Notes under the pieces: model-generated
Seen by the model: only the letters and a program-made list of their open reading frames with translations
Told to the model about the DNA's origin: nothing
Database searches by the model: none
Program-made: the position numbers and the translations under genes
Shown here: piece after piece, positions 1 through 12,230 of the stretch
How positions within the stretch are numbered: position 1 is the stretch's first letter
How the letters are laid out: every line of letters starts with the position of its first letter
Assembly (NCBI GenBank): GCA_026874595.1
Contig: CM049320.1
Location: 21,029,714 to 21,093,713 of the forward strand
Origin: Sipunculus nudus
Lineage: Eukaryota; Annelida; Sipuncula; Golfingiida; Sipunculidae
Direction: 5' to 3'
DNA: 64,000 bases

Positions 1-44
1 GCTTGGAGATAAACAAGCTCACACATTCGCCTAGAGGTTTTATA

Positions 45-923
45 AGTGCCAAGTCACACATGCCCCTACTAGCGATTTACGACAGATCACGATCACCTGC
101 GACTAAAAATTCGTAGGTAGTCGTGAAACGCTCATACAAGAAGTCCTAACTGGTCGCATGAAGTCGTAGGTTGTCGGAAGTGGTCGTACGTATTCCTAAC
201 AAGTCGTAAGTGGATCCTGAACGGTTCACAGTTCTACGACTAATCGGCAGTGGCCTGGGAGAATCGGTGGTACTATTTTGTTGTCGTACGATTAGTTTAT
301 GAGTGGTTGTAAGTAGTCTTATGTGATCGGTAGCAATTAAAGCTACCGAGTAGTCGCAGGCTGGTACCGACTTGTCGTACGATAGGTTGTGAGACAGGCT
401 ACGATCAGTTACCGAGTGGTTAAGAATGGTCAGGACTGATCCCGATTAGTGGTACGACGAGCCGTACGACTTGTCGTGAACACGCGACTGGCCCATAGAG
501 AGATCCATACACAGGGCAGGTAAATTTGAATATGTATGATCCATAGCATAAACTCCATGCATGGTCAACTGAACTTTCATGCATGTAAAAATTTTCGGAA
601 AAAGAAAACCTTTTCATATATCCATACTAATGCTCCTTATTTTTGGGAATTCTGCACCTGAAATCGCTGGACACCAGCTTCTTCTAAAGATCCAGTTGTT
701 TACGTATTCTGTGTCCCTGGATATTCAAAATATAATCTGTAGATCAAGTGACAAAAAAATAATAATCTCATTATTTTGTGCAGTTAACATTTCGATATAT
801 CTATGATGATTATATTGCAAATTTCGATCTTCTTTTAGCAAAATGAAAAATTTACGAAGTTATAAGAATATTTCTGTTGTATACAAAAATAAAAAAAGGG
901 TACACCCTCAAGCACCCTGGTCC

Positions 924-980
<57 letters not shown>

Positions 981-2052
981 GGGTTCACAATTAGCTCAGT
1001 TCCTCAGTATACTCGCATCATAATTCCTTTTACCACCAGTAGTAAGTGCATATGTCTTGAGTACTCGCAAGTTATCCTATGTGGTAGTGCGACCGCACGC
1101 ACATTTAGGCCGAGGACTCGTACGTAGCCACGACCAGTCGGTGGTTATCGTGCGACCACTCAGTTGTGATCGTAAGACATCCGACATATATCGTCTCATT
1201 CAACGATCGGTCGGCAGTAATCTTACGACTAGCAGTTAGACCGGGCCCTACAGCTTCCACAGACTGATTATGACCGCTCGTTAAAGCCCCTATCACATGA
1301 GAAGGAGACCTTACGGCGACCACGGCGACCTAGTAGATCGCCGTTGGTCACCCTTAACATCGTAAAACCCTCCAAGTATGACTGCAATGCCGCTCTCGCC
1401 CCGTCGACACGACGTGTGCTGGCGCCGCGAGCTTCGTCAGAGCGCAGACGCCAGAACATGTCAAATCCAACTGGGCGCAGAGAGAGCGCAGCTCTGACGT
1501 CATAAGCGACGCGGCAGCACCGTACGAAGCGTGTAAAGAGCTCACTAGGGTCACCGAGGTCTCGGTAGCGGCGGCGTAAGTGTGCTGGGGCAGCGAAGCG
1601 TAACAGATAGACCGATGCTACCATGTTTACTGGCGATCGACCTTCGCTCTCAGGAAGCTGGTACTGCGCTGCTGGGAACCTGATGGTGATCAAATTCCGA
1701 TCTGACTGCGCTTTAAATCCACGGCGACCCCGCGGCGGAAATTTTGTCCTTGCTCAAAACTTGTCGCCACTCATGGCGTTCATGGTGACCATATGACGAC
1801 CCAAGGCGACACTATCTCGCTCCTACGAAGTTCATGAAAACTTAAGGCCACTGTGCCTGCGCTCTACGGCGATCTGTCCCAATTCGGTGATCGCAGCGAG
1901 ATCGCCTTCTCGAGTGACGGGGAATTAAGTGGCCCCATGTGTGACCGCAAACCTAATCCCATGCGACACGTCGCAGGTAATCGGCAACGACTAGTCGTGA
2001 CCATGTAGTCGTAGGTGATCGTAGGCAATCGTAGGCATGTGTGAATGGGCCT
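45..2052. mobile_element. Non-autonomous CpG-rich DNA element with terminal inverted repeats
   Basis: The left end (AGTGCCAAGTCACACATGCC, from 45) and the reverse complement of the right end (AGGCCCATTCACACATGCC, ending at 2052) match as inverted repeats. The match continues weakly inward through GATCACCT-CGACTA-type blocks. Both flanks are full of short degenerate GTCGTA/GGTCGT motifs (about 70-470 and 1090-2040), while the middle (540-1060) is AT-rich and holds an AT microsatellite. No transposase is recognisable. A 141-codon minus ORF at 1268-1693 lies in the CpG-rich arm and resembles nothing I know. No clean target duplication is visible. The CpG richness contrasts sharply with the AT-rich surroundings. 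The ends resemble those of the 28.3-29.2 kb elements (AGNCC..GTCACA), so these may be related families. Confidence 0.55.
927..980. repeat. (AT)n microsatellite
   Basis: Uninterrupted AT dinucleotide run inside the AT-rich core of the 45-2052 element. Confidence 0.95.
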
Positions 2053-4009
2053 TTAACAAAAATGTGTGAACGTTCAATAATATGTGCCCAGAATAACCCA
2101 TAAATCACGTAAATTATACAGAAAGGATGGGAGAACTGCTCCGGCTTTAGGATGCACTTAAATCAAGTCGCATTTCTTTTAGACTCTAAACATCAGGCAC
2201 AAGAAAAGCAAAGCAGACGTAATCAGACATACTCAGATATTATGTATGACACTAATATACATTGTGTTAGAATGTATGAGATAACATTTTCTGAATACAG
2301 AGATAATATAATATATTAATAATAAATTAAACAAGGCCACTCCGTAGGTGTTTTGTTTCCATTACAAATTATAAAATATTATGAAATATAATTGCAACAA
2401 AATAACTCTGAGTATTATAACTTTAAACATAGAAGTTCGAATGAATAAAGACAAGCAAGTATTGTATGATTGTCTGGGTAAAAGAGTATATACCTCATTC
2501 GCTGAATTAACAAGCACAGGTTGAAGGAATCGTCCAGGGAGAGAAAAAAAATTAATATACTTGTGAACAGACAAAAAAAAACGAAAGAGTATGTCATGAT
2601 ACAGCACGATGAAATATAAATATGTATTTTTTACACAGTATCTTCGAAACGTAAATTATTAGAAATGGTATTTTTTGTATAATAAGGGGTGCCAGGGAAA
2701 GTAATATTTACTATGACATTTAAACGTTTTTTTTTGGAATTAGAAACAGGGGATGTACCGATAATGACTCCTTTGGTAAAAGCTTATCTTCTTTCAAACA
2801 AAGTGATTTGATGGGTTGGTGTACACTGTGATAGGAGCCGTCAGCGTCTGGTGATAAAAACGAGTTTATATCAGATTGGCGGCAGTGCTGCCATTTTATA
2901 CTTGTTTAAGTTTTGTGAAGTAATCATTAGCCGAACACAAAGAAATATATGTTTGTAAAACCAAGTGGTGATAATGGTTAAAAAAGTTTGATTGAAAAAG
3001 ATAGACTCCTTCCAATCGAAACTCTGAACCAAATGCCATCTTTGCAAAAAATAAAGACTTATTTTTTTTAGGCATGCTTCCTATCATATCCCCATCTGCA
3101 TAGAGAGGGCAGAGGGGTCACCCTCTTTGTTCTTAAAATATAAGAAATAGAATAATTAATTCTTGACACCGAAAAGTAGTGCCCGCATTGGCGTCTCGAC
3201 CCCTTTTCTTTCCTACACTTCTACATTGCCGTGTTAAGTCCCTAGCTTGTTTAAGATCCTGTATCAGACTATGTTACTCTTCACCGGAATGTGTAGCAAG
3301 ATAGCTAGCTTTACCAAACGTTACCGCTATGCTACCCTGTTTGGTAAAATCGAGTACATTTGAAATGGCATGAGTATGACTTATACAAAGCGAAAAAAAT
3401 GGTATGATTATATGGCAGACGAAGTACAGCAATAAACCTTGAAGAAATTGATAAATTTGTGTAATTGATACCCCTAAAGTCAAGTGAATCATGGTGTGAT
3501 AGTCTGAATATTCCTCAGATCCAGATATACATACCATACATAATCATTTGCAATAATAATGTGTATTTTCTCATGCGATTAGTTCAATATTGCTAGATAC
3601 AAAATTTACTTAGGAACCCCATCCTGGAACCCGGATTTACCAATTGCAATCACCCGTTTATACGCTGTCATGGTTATCTCTCTATTTATCATACAAGACC
3701 ACGTGACAAGATGTCCTGTCATGCGCATGCGTGGCAGCTCTCAAACAAGGAAAAGGAACATGGAAGATTAGACACAGAAAAAACATCGGTTTGTTTTGTT
3801 TTGCGCCACCGATCGCACCACTTGCAAGTTTTTTTTACAGGAATCAGCACGCCTTTTATATTGAAGAAATATTGACAGATACTCTTTAAATGTCCTAAAG
3901 GGAAAACACTATATTTCTTTTTATAAAACATACTTGTTATTTGAAAATGCTCTTTAAGGTTAATTAGTCTTGGAAATTCAGTTACATCCGCCAACAATGA
4001 TACTGTATA
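2053..4009. other. Gene-less AT-rich stretch
   Basis: Only short chance ORFs on either strand. No domain, repeat or RNA gene was recognised. Confidence 0.6.
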
Positions 4010-4296
4010 GGTGGCCTTTCACCTACGTTTTGAAAAAAAAATTTATGTGATTTCCGGCTTTCTCTGTGTATATGTTAATGATCTAAGGGTAATTCTGGTT
4101 ATGAAAAGTTCTTATAATGCCTCCGTGAAGGATGTATGAACTTGTTTAACAACAACTTGTTTATAAACACAATTTGTTTACTTACGTGGAAACACGTAAC
4201 CTAAGGTAGTTAATTGCATACATGCGGAGGTAAAATGTCACTTGCTGCAAAACGCTATTTGCAAAGCTCTGGCTTATCTGGCTATAACTTTTTTAG
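4010..4296 (+). mobile_element. Family A MITE, 3'-truncated copy
   Basis: From about 4010 the sequence follows the better preserved family A copy at 56244-56703: the GTTTTGAAAAA...TTTATGTGATT block near the left end, GTGTATATGTTAATGATC, the TTTATAAACACA region, and the TTGCAAAGCTCTGGCTTATC block near 4260-4280. After about 4296 it diverges and the right half is missing. No coding capacity. Orientation is the same as the 56.2 kb copy. Confidence 0.6.
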
Positions 4297-5519
4297 TTCT
4301 GACAATATCTTACCTCCTCTTTTGCACGCAGATTTTTTCTAACAAAACAGGAGCACATTCATTGAATCGTATGTTTTCTGTTAACTCCGTACATTTTGAG
4401 ATAGTCTTTCATTTGTTCTAAACTTTGGGCATTAGGGTCCATATAGGAGACATGTATCTGTTTTTGTAACTGTAAAGACAAAGCCATTTTGGTTCATTCT
4501 TTGTCCAAGAAATCATATATCATCGCATCTATTCAGTGACAACCCGGTTAACTTGTGTAGACTTACCAAGTCGCTGCTTTCTCTATTTTATCAACCCCTA
4601 AATCCTAAAACTTTCTGCAGTCTAGAGAGACTTAAAAGAAAAAAAAAACCTGACAATTTTATGTTTTCTGTAAAACAGGAAATCGTGCCACTCTTTCACG
4701 TGACATCAGTCACCGAGTTTAAAATTCCCGGTGAGCAATTGTTACAATGAATGGTCCTTTAGTTGGAAGGAAAATTGCGTTTCATCAATGTTCACTTGGT
4801 AAGCGACGTCCCATGCTGGAAGTTAAAGGAGGCATTGTAGTTTTTTGCCTCGCTGACATAGAATCGCTGAATAAGCAAAATAATGTTTAACTGCTTGTCA
4901 TGTGTGTGTTATGAAGCGGCAACAGTCTGCCCTGGGAGACGTTATGCTACACATTTCAGTTTATACAAAGCCTCACTGCCGGTCTCTCGATAATAAGATA
5001 ATGATTACTGGCACATAAAGCTCTCGCCCATCTACTAAATGACACCTAATACCGTTGCTTTGGTAACGTTAGCTTTTCTTACCATGTTAGATTGAACGAA
5101 CATTCATTAATAACTTTCTCTCATCAAAGATGACAGACTGTCCCCACGAGGTCGGGTTACCTTTGTGGTTGAGCAGAAACCTTATATCTTGTGTTTGTGT
5201 GTTAGTAACGATTTTTTGCATCTTCAGGCCTTTTGGGTAAACTCGTTCGAAGGTTTAATAATCAAAGACGCGGTTTCATTTTAAAACGTTTCATTTTTAT
5301 TAGAAGGGTAAAGTCTAATTAATGTTCAAGTGCACTTCAGTACGTTTGGGTTCACGTATAAACAAATCTGAACCGCCTGTAAAAAGTATTGCTAAACATA
5401 AGTTGGAAAAAAGAAACGGTGTATGCACCGATGGTGTAACTCTTTTTAAAATATTAGAGATAATAGTCCCTTTTGTATAAACCCGCTCATAAGACTCTAC
5501 CGGTGATTAAAGGCATGTT
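4297..5519. other. Gene-less stretch
   Basis: No ORF, repeat or RNA gene could be supported here. Composition is ordinary AT-rich sequence. Confidence 0.6.
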
Positions 5520-6600
5520 GTGTAAAGCCTAGGTCGCACTTGTTAAAAACGTCTCTGTACGGCGAGCCAGAACGTGACATTGTTTGGAATGAACGTCATG
5601 AATGAACTCCGTTCTCGTGACATTCACGGCGCGTTCTCCCAGCGGTATTTTGCGTTCATTTACTTTTCTGCCAAAGCATTGCGACCGTTATAACCACATT
5701 CCTCTTTGGTAAAAAGTCGCTTTCCAGAGAAGAACGTAGATAGGTCCCGTAACGTTCTCGTTACGGTACTGTTACATTCGCTGACGGCAGTGTCATGCAT
5801 CGGCAACCACTTTCAGTTACATTTCCTTTATTGTCCTACTGCAATGGACTACGTTCTAGATGGCAAGAGGATTTGCCATGGCCCAGCTCCCAGGGACTGA
5901 CCCGCGAAATTAGTTCCATCCAGGGTGCCAAGAGGTGTACACTTCTGGACAGGGGAACACGTTCCGTCCCGTTCTCTTTTACATTCCATAGAGCACGTGG
6001 ACCCCCGAAGCCTAAATCACACTGATTAGGGTACGGGCGGCGATGAATGGTCTTGTATTGAGTAATCACTAAATATCCGTGGGTTAAATAAATATTTTTT
6101 TTATCGCAGTCATGCAGTTAGCGAACGTATTGAAGGTAAATGCGCTCTTTCGGACGGATTCCCTCAGTGCATGAGGGCGTCGGTATGGCTTCACGGCTAC
6201 AATACAAATGACTCCGAAGGTAAGGTTCACATACGGTTGGAGCGAAGGGGATTCGGCGACCCACTATGGGGGCGTCTGAGTAGGGATTATTCAAGGAAAT
6301 GCTACGGATTCTTACGAATCCTCACGATCGGCAAAGTTCTACTGGTCGTATCGTGATCCTCCTTTTTTCGACGTGGGCGATCATCCAGAGAAGTCCAGGA
6401 CCAACGACGATGTATGTACGAAAGAAGTAAGAACATGCACGTACAAGCAAGGTGTTACGGCCAATGACGGAAACGTCACGGTCTACCTATGGAACGGCTG
6501 ATACGTGGCCGTACCACGGAAGTTTTAAAAATTTCAAAACTCCCGTAAAGTTTGACGTACCAAGACCAGTTACTACGGATCATGGACTTGCGGAAAAATC
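5520..6600. repeat. CpG-rich unclassified repeat-like block
   Basis: CpG density rises abruptly compared with both flanks. Short motifs around ACGTTC/GTTCCGT recur. The sequences at 5528 (AAGCCTAGGTCGCACT) and 6008 (AAGCCTAAATCACACT) are direct repeats of a terminus-like motif, which suggests overlapping fragments of CpG-rich DNA elements like those at 45-2052 and 28301-29215. I could not find paired inverted ends. ORFs of up to 77 codons here run through this composition and match nothing I know. Confidence 0.35.
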
Positions 6601-7246
6601 TCATATGATTTAATTCATCATACTGGGAGGTTGGCATACCTAGGCGGCCGTGTTACGTGGTGGTCGTTTTACCTAGACGGAAATGTTACCGGGATGGTCG
6701 ATTTAACTAAAGGGTTTTGTACCGAACTGGTCGTGTTACCTGGACGGCCGTGTTACCGGAGTGGTCGTTTTAGCAAGGCGGTCGTGTTACCCGAATGGCC
6801 GTTTTAGCTAGGCGGTCATGTTACTGTGGTGGTCGAATTAGCTCGGCGGTCGTGTAACCGGGGTGGTCGATTTAGCTAGGGCGTCTAAGCTGGGCGGTCT
6901 TGATACCGGGCTGGTCGTTTTATCTAGGCGTTCATGTTACCGTGGTGGTCGTTTAAGCTTAGCGGTCGCGTTATCGCGGTGGTCAAAACTATTCAATCGT
7001 GTTATCGGGGTGATCACAGCTATTTGTTCGTGTAATCGGGATGGTCACAGCTATTTGTTAGTCTTATCGGGGTGGTCACACCTATTTGTTCGTAAAGTCG
7101 GGAAGGTCGCAGCAACATGTTTGTCTTATCTGAGTGATCACAGCCTTTTTTCGTTTTACCGGGATGGTCACAGCTATTTGTTAATCTTATCTGTGTGGTC
7201 ACAGCTAATTTTGTTCGTGTTGTCGGGGTGGTCACAGCTATTTGTT

Positions 7247-7782
7247 TGTCTCATCTGGGTGGTCGTTTTAGCTAAGCGGTCGTTTAATCGGACTGGTTAC
7301 AGCTACTAGTATTTGTTCGTATTGTCTGGGCGGTCACAGCTATTTGTTAATCTTATCTGTGTGGTCACAGCAAGTTTTTCTTTGTGTTGTTGAGGCGGTC
7401 ACAGCTATTCGTTCGTTGGTCACAGCTAATTTTTTTCGTAATGTCGGGGCGGTCACAGCTATTTGTTCGTCTTATCTGGGTGGTCGTTTTAGCTAAGAGG
7501 TGGTTTTATCGGGGTGGTCACAGCTATTTGTTCGTATTGTCGGGTTGGTCACAGCTATTTGTTCTTCTTGTCTGGGTGGTCACAGCTATTTTGTTCATGT
7601 TTTCGGGACGGTCACAGATATGTGTTAATCTTATCTGAGTGGTCACAGCTATTTTTGTTCGTGTTGTGGGGCGGTCACAGCTATTTGTTCGTCTTATCTG
7701 GCTGGTCACAGATAATTTTTTACGTTTTGTCGGAGTGGTCACAGCTATTTGTTCGTCTTATCTGGGTGCACAGCTATTTGTT
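7247..7782 (+). repeat. 536-bp higher-order unit, copy 1
   Basis: This segment, beginning GTCTCATCTGGGTGGTCG, is repeated at an offset of 536 bp with only a few substitutions. Examples are GTTTTCGGGACGG here against GTTGTCGGGGCGG in copy 2. A GGTCACAG is shortened to GCACAG near 7766. The near identity against the variable 31-bp subunits indicates a recent segmental duplication within the array. Confidence 0.85.
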
Positions 7783-8318
7783 AGTCTCATCTGGGTGGTC
7801 GTTTTAGCTAAGCGGTCGTTTAATCGGACTGGTTACAGCTACTAGTATTTGTTCGTATTGTCTGGGCGGTCACAGCTATTTGTTAATCTTATCTGTGTGG
7901 TCACAGCAAATTTTTCTTTGTGTTGTTGAGGCGGTCACAGCTATTCGTTCGTTGGTCACAGCTAATTTTTTTCGTAATGTCGGGGCGGTCACAGCTATTT
8001 GTTCGTCTTATCTGGGTGGTCGTTTTAGCTAAGAGGTGGTTTTATCGGGGTGGTCACAGCTATTTGTTCGTATTGTCGGGTTGGTCACAGCTATTTGTTC
8101 TTCTTGTCTGGGTGGTCACAGCTATTTTGTTCATGTTGTCGGGGCGGTCACAGATATGTGTTAATCTTATCTGAGTGGTCACAGCTATTTTTGTTCGTGT
8201 TGTGGGGCGGTCACAGCTATTTGTTCGTCTTATCTGGCTGGTCACAGATAATTTTTTACGTTTTGTCGGAGTGGTCACAGCTATTTGTTCGTCTTATCTG
8301 GGTGGTCACAGCTATTTG
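7783..8318 (+). repeat. 536-bp higher-order unit, copy 2
   Basis: Direct copy of 7247-7782; see that entry for the differences. It is followed by two or three further 31-bp subunits that decay into unique sequence by about 8405. Confidence 0.85.
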
Positions 8319-8405
8319 TTAGTCTTATCTGGGATAGTAACAGCTATTTGTTCGACATATCTGGGTGTTCGTGGTCATGGCTACTTGATCGTATACCTGA
8401 GGTAA

Positions 8406-10384
8406 TATGTCTAATACAGCTCTAATACAGTTGAACAACCGAACGGACATATTCTCTGCTGATTTGATATCATCACAATGTGACCGTGTTTACAGCTTGG
8501 CAGGATCTTGTACGCAATTGTTTACAGATCTAAAATAAATAATAAAAGCTTGATAAGATATCAGTTATTAACTGCATTTTCGTCTAAACCCATTTATAGA
8601 GAACCTTATATCCAGATGACTTAATGATAATATGTCACCCTTATAAAATGGAGCCTTCATTGTTAATCAAACAGTCCGACCGGTAAAGAACCCGTGTTAA
8701 ATCCTAAAACAAACGCTGATGTATTACATCCCTTGAGCATAGCGACATTTAAATATTGACATCTCATCGTAGAATATTTCTTTAATTCAGGAGGCAAATT
8801 TATAATCGCGATAAGGAAAGTAAACGGATTTGTACGATTTATACTTTTTTTATTACATCGAGCTTTGCATTTGCTATTAAAAATTAAACATGTACTACCA
8901 TCTTCGCAAAGATTAAGAAAAAATGCATGGAAATGCAATTGAATATTTTCCAAGGTACTAGATGATTTTAAGAAGATTAGAATTTAAAAAATGTTATATT
9001 TGAACCCGAACATTTAAAGAAGATTTTTAATGCTAATTCATTTTACATGATCTGAGAAAAACATTCAGTAAGAACTGCTTTAACCTTTCCATCTCTTTCT
9101 TCACCAAGTCTCCCGGTTCTCCATACAAAACCTTTTTAACTGGAAAGGTGTTTCCTCATGAAGACATACTGATTACCCAAAAAACAAGTTGTGGAAACTT
9201 TTAAGTGCATTGAAAAAGAGATGATTGCTTTTTTGTGCTTTTGTTTTTCTTTATTTTACGAAAATTGCGTACTTAATCAGATTCTTTTCTCAGTCTGAAC
9301 ACACGAAATTGTTTCCAAACGCGGATTTTTTTCACTAATCGTATAAGGAAACTGGATTCTGCCTAGAACATGGACATTTTATGAGCGTGAGGATTGAGGG
9401 GGTTGTCATCAGGGACTATGTTGAATTCGCTCGAAAAGGTAAGGTCACGGCGGGTCTCGGGGACGTACGACACTCGTAATAAACATTTAACTGGCATTGT
9501 AAAAGCTTAATGTAAGAGATACCGCCGGTGCCACTGCCAGATAAATATTACTTTTTTTGTCTGTCTGAAGATAACAATGGTTTTGCTCAAGCCAGTACGT
9601 GCGCCCGAGTTTTATAAAGTCCATTAGGTCATCTGTTCTTTATTAATATTTAACAACGGAAATATTTAGAAAATAAATTCAAACCCAATCTACTTATTTA
9701 TCTGGCGTCTGGATGGGTACATCTTGCAGGACGTCTCTCTTTTTATAATTTTCCGCAGCTCCCGAGATTAATGACGAAAGCAAAGAAGAGTTACGTTGCA
9801 CAGTGGTTCATTGCAAATGTTTCCCCCTGCAAACAACGTTCTAGTCCCATTGAAGGTGTTTTATTCGTTTACATACGATGAATTATTCTGTATCTATGAT
9901 TGAGTCTTAATAATAGTGTACCAAGCCTTAGCTTGAACAAGCACGACGAAATTTACAAGGACTATATTAATAATTGCTGTCATCAGATAACTGTGACTTG
10001 TTTATTAATAATAGGATTTTTGCACATTTAAGTAGGGATAGTATAACCAGATGATTGTGTCTATACATTATTGTATATTAATATGCCGTAACATGTATCG
10101 ATGTTAGCGTGGGAACGAAGGTTTAGGAAACCCAGGTGTTTTATTTGATGTTGGTTTCAGTTCAGCCGTAATTCGTTAGAATTGGTCTTTATCAGATTTA
10201 GTCTAGACAATTTCCCTTAATAGCACTGTTTAATGTAGATTTAAAAGACAACGCGTCTGCAAACTTGATTTTCTCACACATGGGTGGCTTGAGGCATGTC
10301 CATTTTCATATTAATGCATTGAACGACATGTCTCATAATATTGTAAGGCGATAGGCTTAAAGCGATCAGGATGTGTAACATAGG
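8406..10384. other. Gene-less AT-rich stretch
   Basis: No protein domain, RNA gene or repeat family recognised. The 96-codon minus ORF at 8663-8953 has no recognisable feature. Confidence 0.55.
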
Positions 10385-10825
10385 CATGAGTATATATAAC
10401 GAGGGTAACATCACAATCTCCCAAGTCAGCACGCTAGATAGTGGTGTCTAGCTGTACGACCAGAGGAGGGTCCGAGATTGTCAGTTAACCGATCAGCAAG
10501 GGACGATTTCATGGTATTCCATATATCAGAGTCGGGGGGGGGGGGGGGGCAGCGTAGCTCACTAACAGACTTGTGACAGAGTTATGAAAGACTTGTAAAT
10601 AGCCGATATTCATCAGCCGTGGTGGTGCCCGGTGAACAGACCAGAGGACATTTCATACGCTGATCGTTGTGTGTGGTACCGATTATTGTCGTGTTCTGTG
10701 GCATATTAATATCAGATATAGGAGTTATCCAGAGTGGATTACAGTTGGTCACTGTTTTACTGACATTGTCAGAGTGAGATAACAGTGAAGGCTACGAGCC
10801 TATCAGTCAGTGTTTCGGAGAAGTG
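10385..10825 (+). promoter_or_regulatory. Possible TATA promoter and non-coding first exon
   Basis: A TATATATAA box sits near 10391. About 430 bases of more balanced composition follow without a long ORF. A good donor-like AA|GTGAGT lies near 10822. Together this could be a promoter with a spliced non-coding 5' exon, or the promoter of an old LTR. No downstream coding exon was found within reach, so the call stays weak. Confidence 0.2.
10534..10549 (+). repeat. Homopolymer G run (16)
   Basis: Sixteen consecutive G. It lies inside the promoter-like segment and its length may be unreliable in assemblies. Confidence 0.95.
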
Positions 10826-11289
10826 AGTGCCTAAGAGATAAAGACTGTGTTAAACGAGTGATTTTTTTTTTACGGTGAGAAGCGCTTGTGTATCGTGTGT
10901 AAACCACCAGGACTCGACGAGAACATTCCTAAGTCGTCACCTGCGCGACGAACATATGGTGCTTTGAGAACTTTCCTCGTAGTGTGCTTTGAGAACATTC
11001 CGTGTACTGGGGATACATCAAATAATAGGATTATATAGGACTCTGTGTTTGTGTGTATTTATATGGACTCGATGGGTAGTGTACCTTTTGTGTAGGACGT
11101 CTCCTCCAGAAAATTGAAAGTTCATTTTCTTTATTGCTTTTTTTTTGTTTTTGTTTCACACGTCTTTCTCATCTTTTGAGTATATGTGTGAGCTTTAAGC
11201 ATATCAATTCACCTTGTAGAAGAACCGGGATGTCCACTCCTTATGGGGTGTTGAATATTCCGTTTTGTTGAATCACATGTGGACGCTCC

Positions 11290-11700
11290 CATATTTACTT
11301 AGAAATTTGCATACCCATTAACACATGCCTTCACCATATCTGCATCTAGTCACCTCAGAACTAAGATCATACGTTTTAAAAACGCTCTGGGAACACACTG
11401 TGCATCGTCACTCCGGGGTGCTTGGCGCTCGACCGTGACCTGAGGCAAGGTTACAATGCGCGGCGCATGAGGCTAGACATTCTGTGCATTCACTTTTTTT
11501 ACCCATATTTCCTGGTTCATTTGTGCCTAAGTGACTGGACTAGTCTAGTTTGTAAATAGTCCTTGATGACGCTCCATAATCCACAGAAGATGTGGATCAA
11601 CAACAAAATCGAATCCTGAAATGTCCTGAAAATTCCATGATGTTCCATTTATGTTTGCGTGAGTGATGTTTTTAAAAAACACACACACACACACTAACAG
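11290..11700 (+). repeat. Dispersed repeat family B, diverged copy
   Basis: The block around 11500-11690 (CCATATTTCCTGGTTCATTT, GATGACG, a CACACA tail) follows the same order as 31708-31920. The 11300-11340 part (AAATTTGCATACC...GCCTTCACCATAT) follows 31620-31665. Direct orientation relative to the 31.6 kb copy, diverged. Nature unknown. Confidence 0.45.
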
Positions 11701-11897
11701 GAATGAACCCACACCCACTTGGCGGACTCAATAATCCAAGCAACAGCCATTATTAGGCCATTATTTGTTTGTAATTATTATCTTAGCATAACTGGAGATT
11801 AGGTCATTTGTATTGCATATGCCTTCTGTATATATTTATTATATATATATCGATGGAAATTCTGTGTACATGTTCAGTTCCTCAATAAGTTTACCTA

Positions 11898-12230
11898 AAA
11901 GGGCCCATTCTGATATCTGACCTCTATGAACTATTAATAATCGCTTGGAATTTTCAATAAAACGCGCCAGAAACCTTGATCCCATGGTACATTGGCTGTT
12001 CGTTTTATTTATATCAAGGTGTGTATAAACATGGGGGCACTTTTAAACTAATCCAAACACATTCAACCAGGACATCTGTCACCTGGCGGCAATTCAGAAG
12101 AAAGTTTTGCCAATGTAATTTTTCAACCAGTGGCCTTTTTTCATGGGCACATTTCCAACCAGCCCAATTCAGTCATCTTTTTTTCTGTTAGTCAACATTG
12201 GCCATTGTACAGTGTTTGAGGTATTCTGTT
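11898..12230 (-). mobile_element. Family A MITE, reverse copy
   Basis: The start (TAAAAGGGCCCATTCTGATATCTGACC) matches the reverse complement of the right end of the 56.2 kb copy. The block at 12028-12075 (catgggggc, CCAAACACATTCAACCAGG, ACATCTG) matches the reverse complement of 56535-56580. The far end is decayed and is set only by the last similarity (GTCAACATTG at about 12191-12200). Confidence 0.55.

Larger units (their letters stand above)
6616..8405 (+). repeat. GGTCG-type tandem array (about 16/31-bp units)
   Basis: The first part (about 6616-7000) alternates two roughly 16-bp half units, GGCGGTCGTGTTACCG and GGTGGTCGTTTTAGCT. From about 7000 the half units become a unit of about 31 bp containing GGTCACAGCTATTTGTTCGT. 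Most + strand ORFs of 68-148 codons in this interval, and their minus counterparts, come from the repeat and are not genes. The array ends near 8405. A related GGTCGTATTACC array lies at 58030-58900 in the same orientation. Confidence 0.9.

Noticed and set aside
1268-1693. 141-codon minus ORF in the first element
   Set aside because: It lies in the CpG-rich arm full of short repeats, Arg-rich by composition, and shows no known domain.
6863-8405. Several 70-148-codon ORFs on both strands
   Set aside because: They are translations of the 31-bp tandem units and are duplicated at the 536-bp offset.
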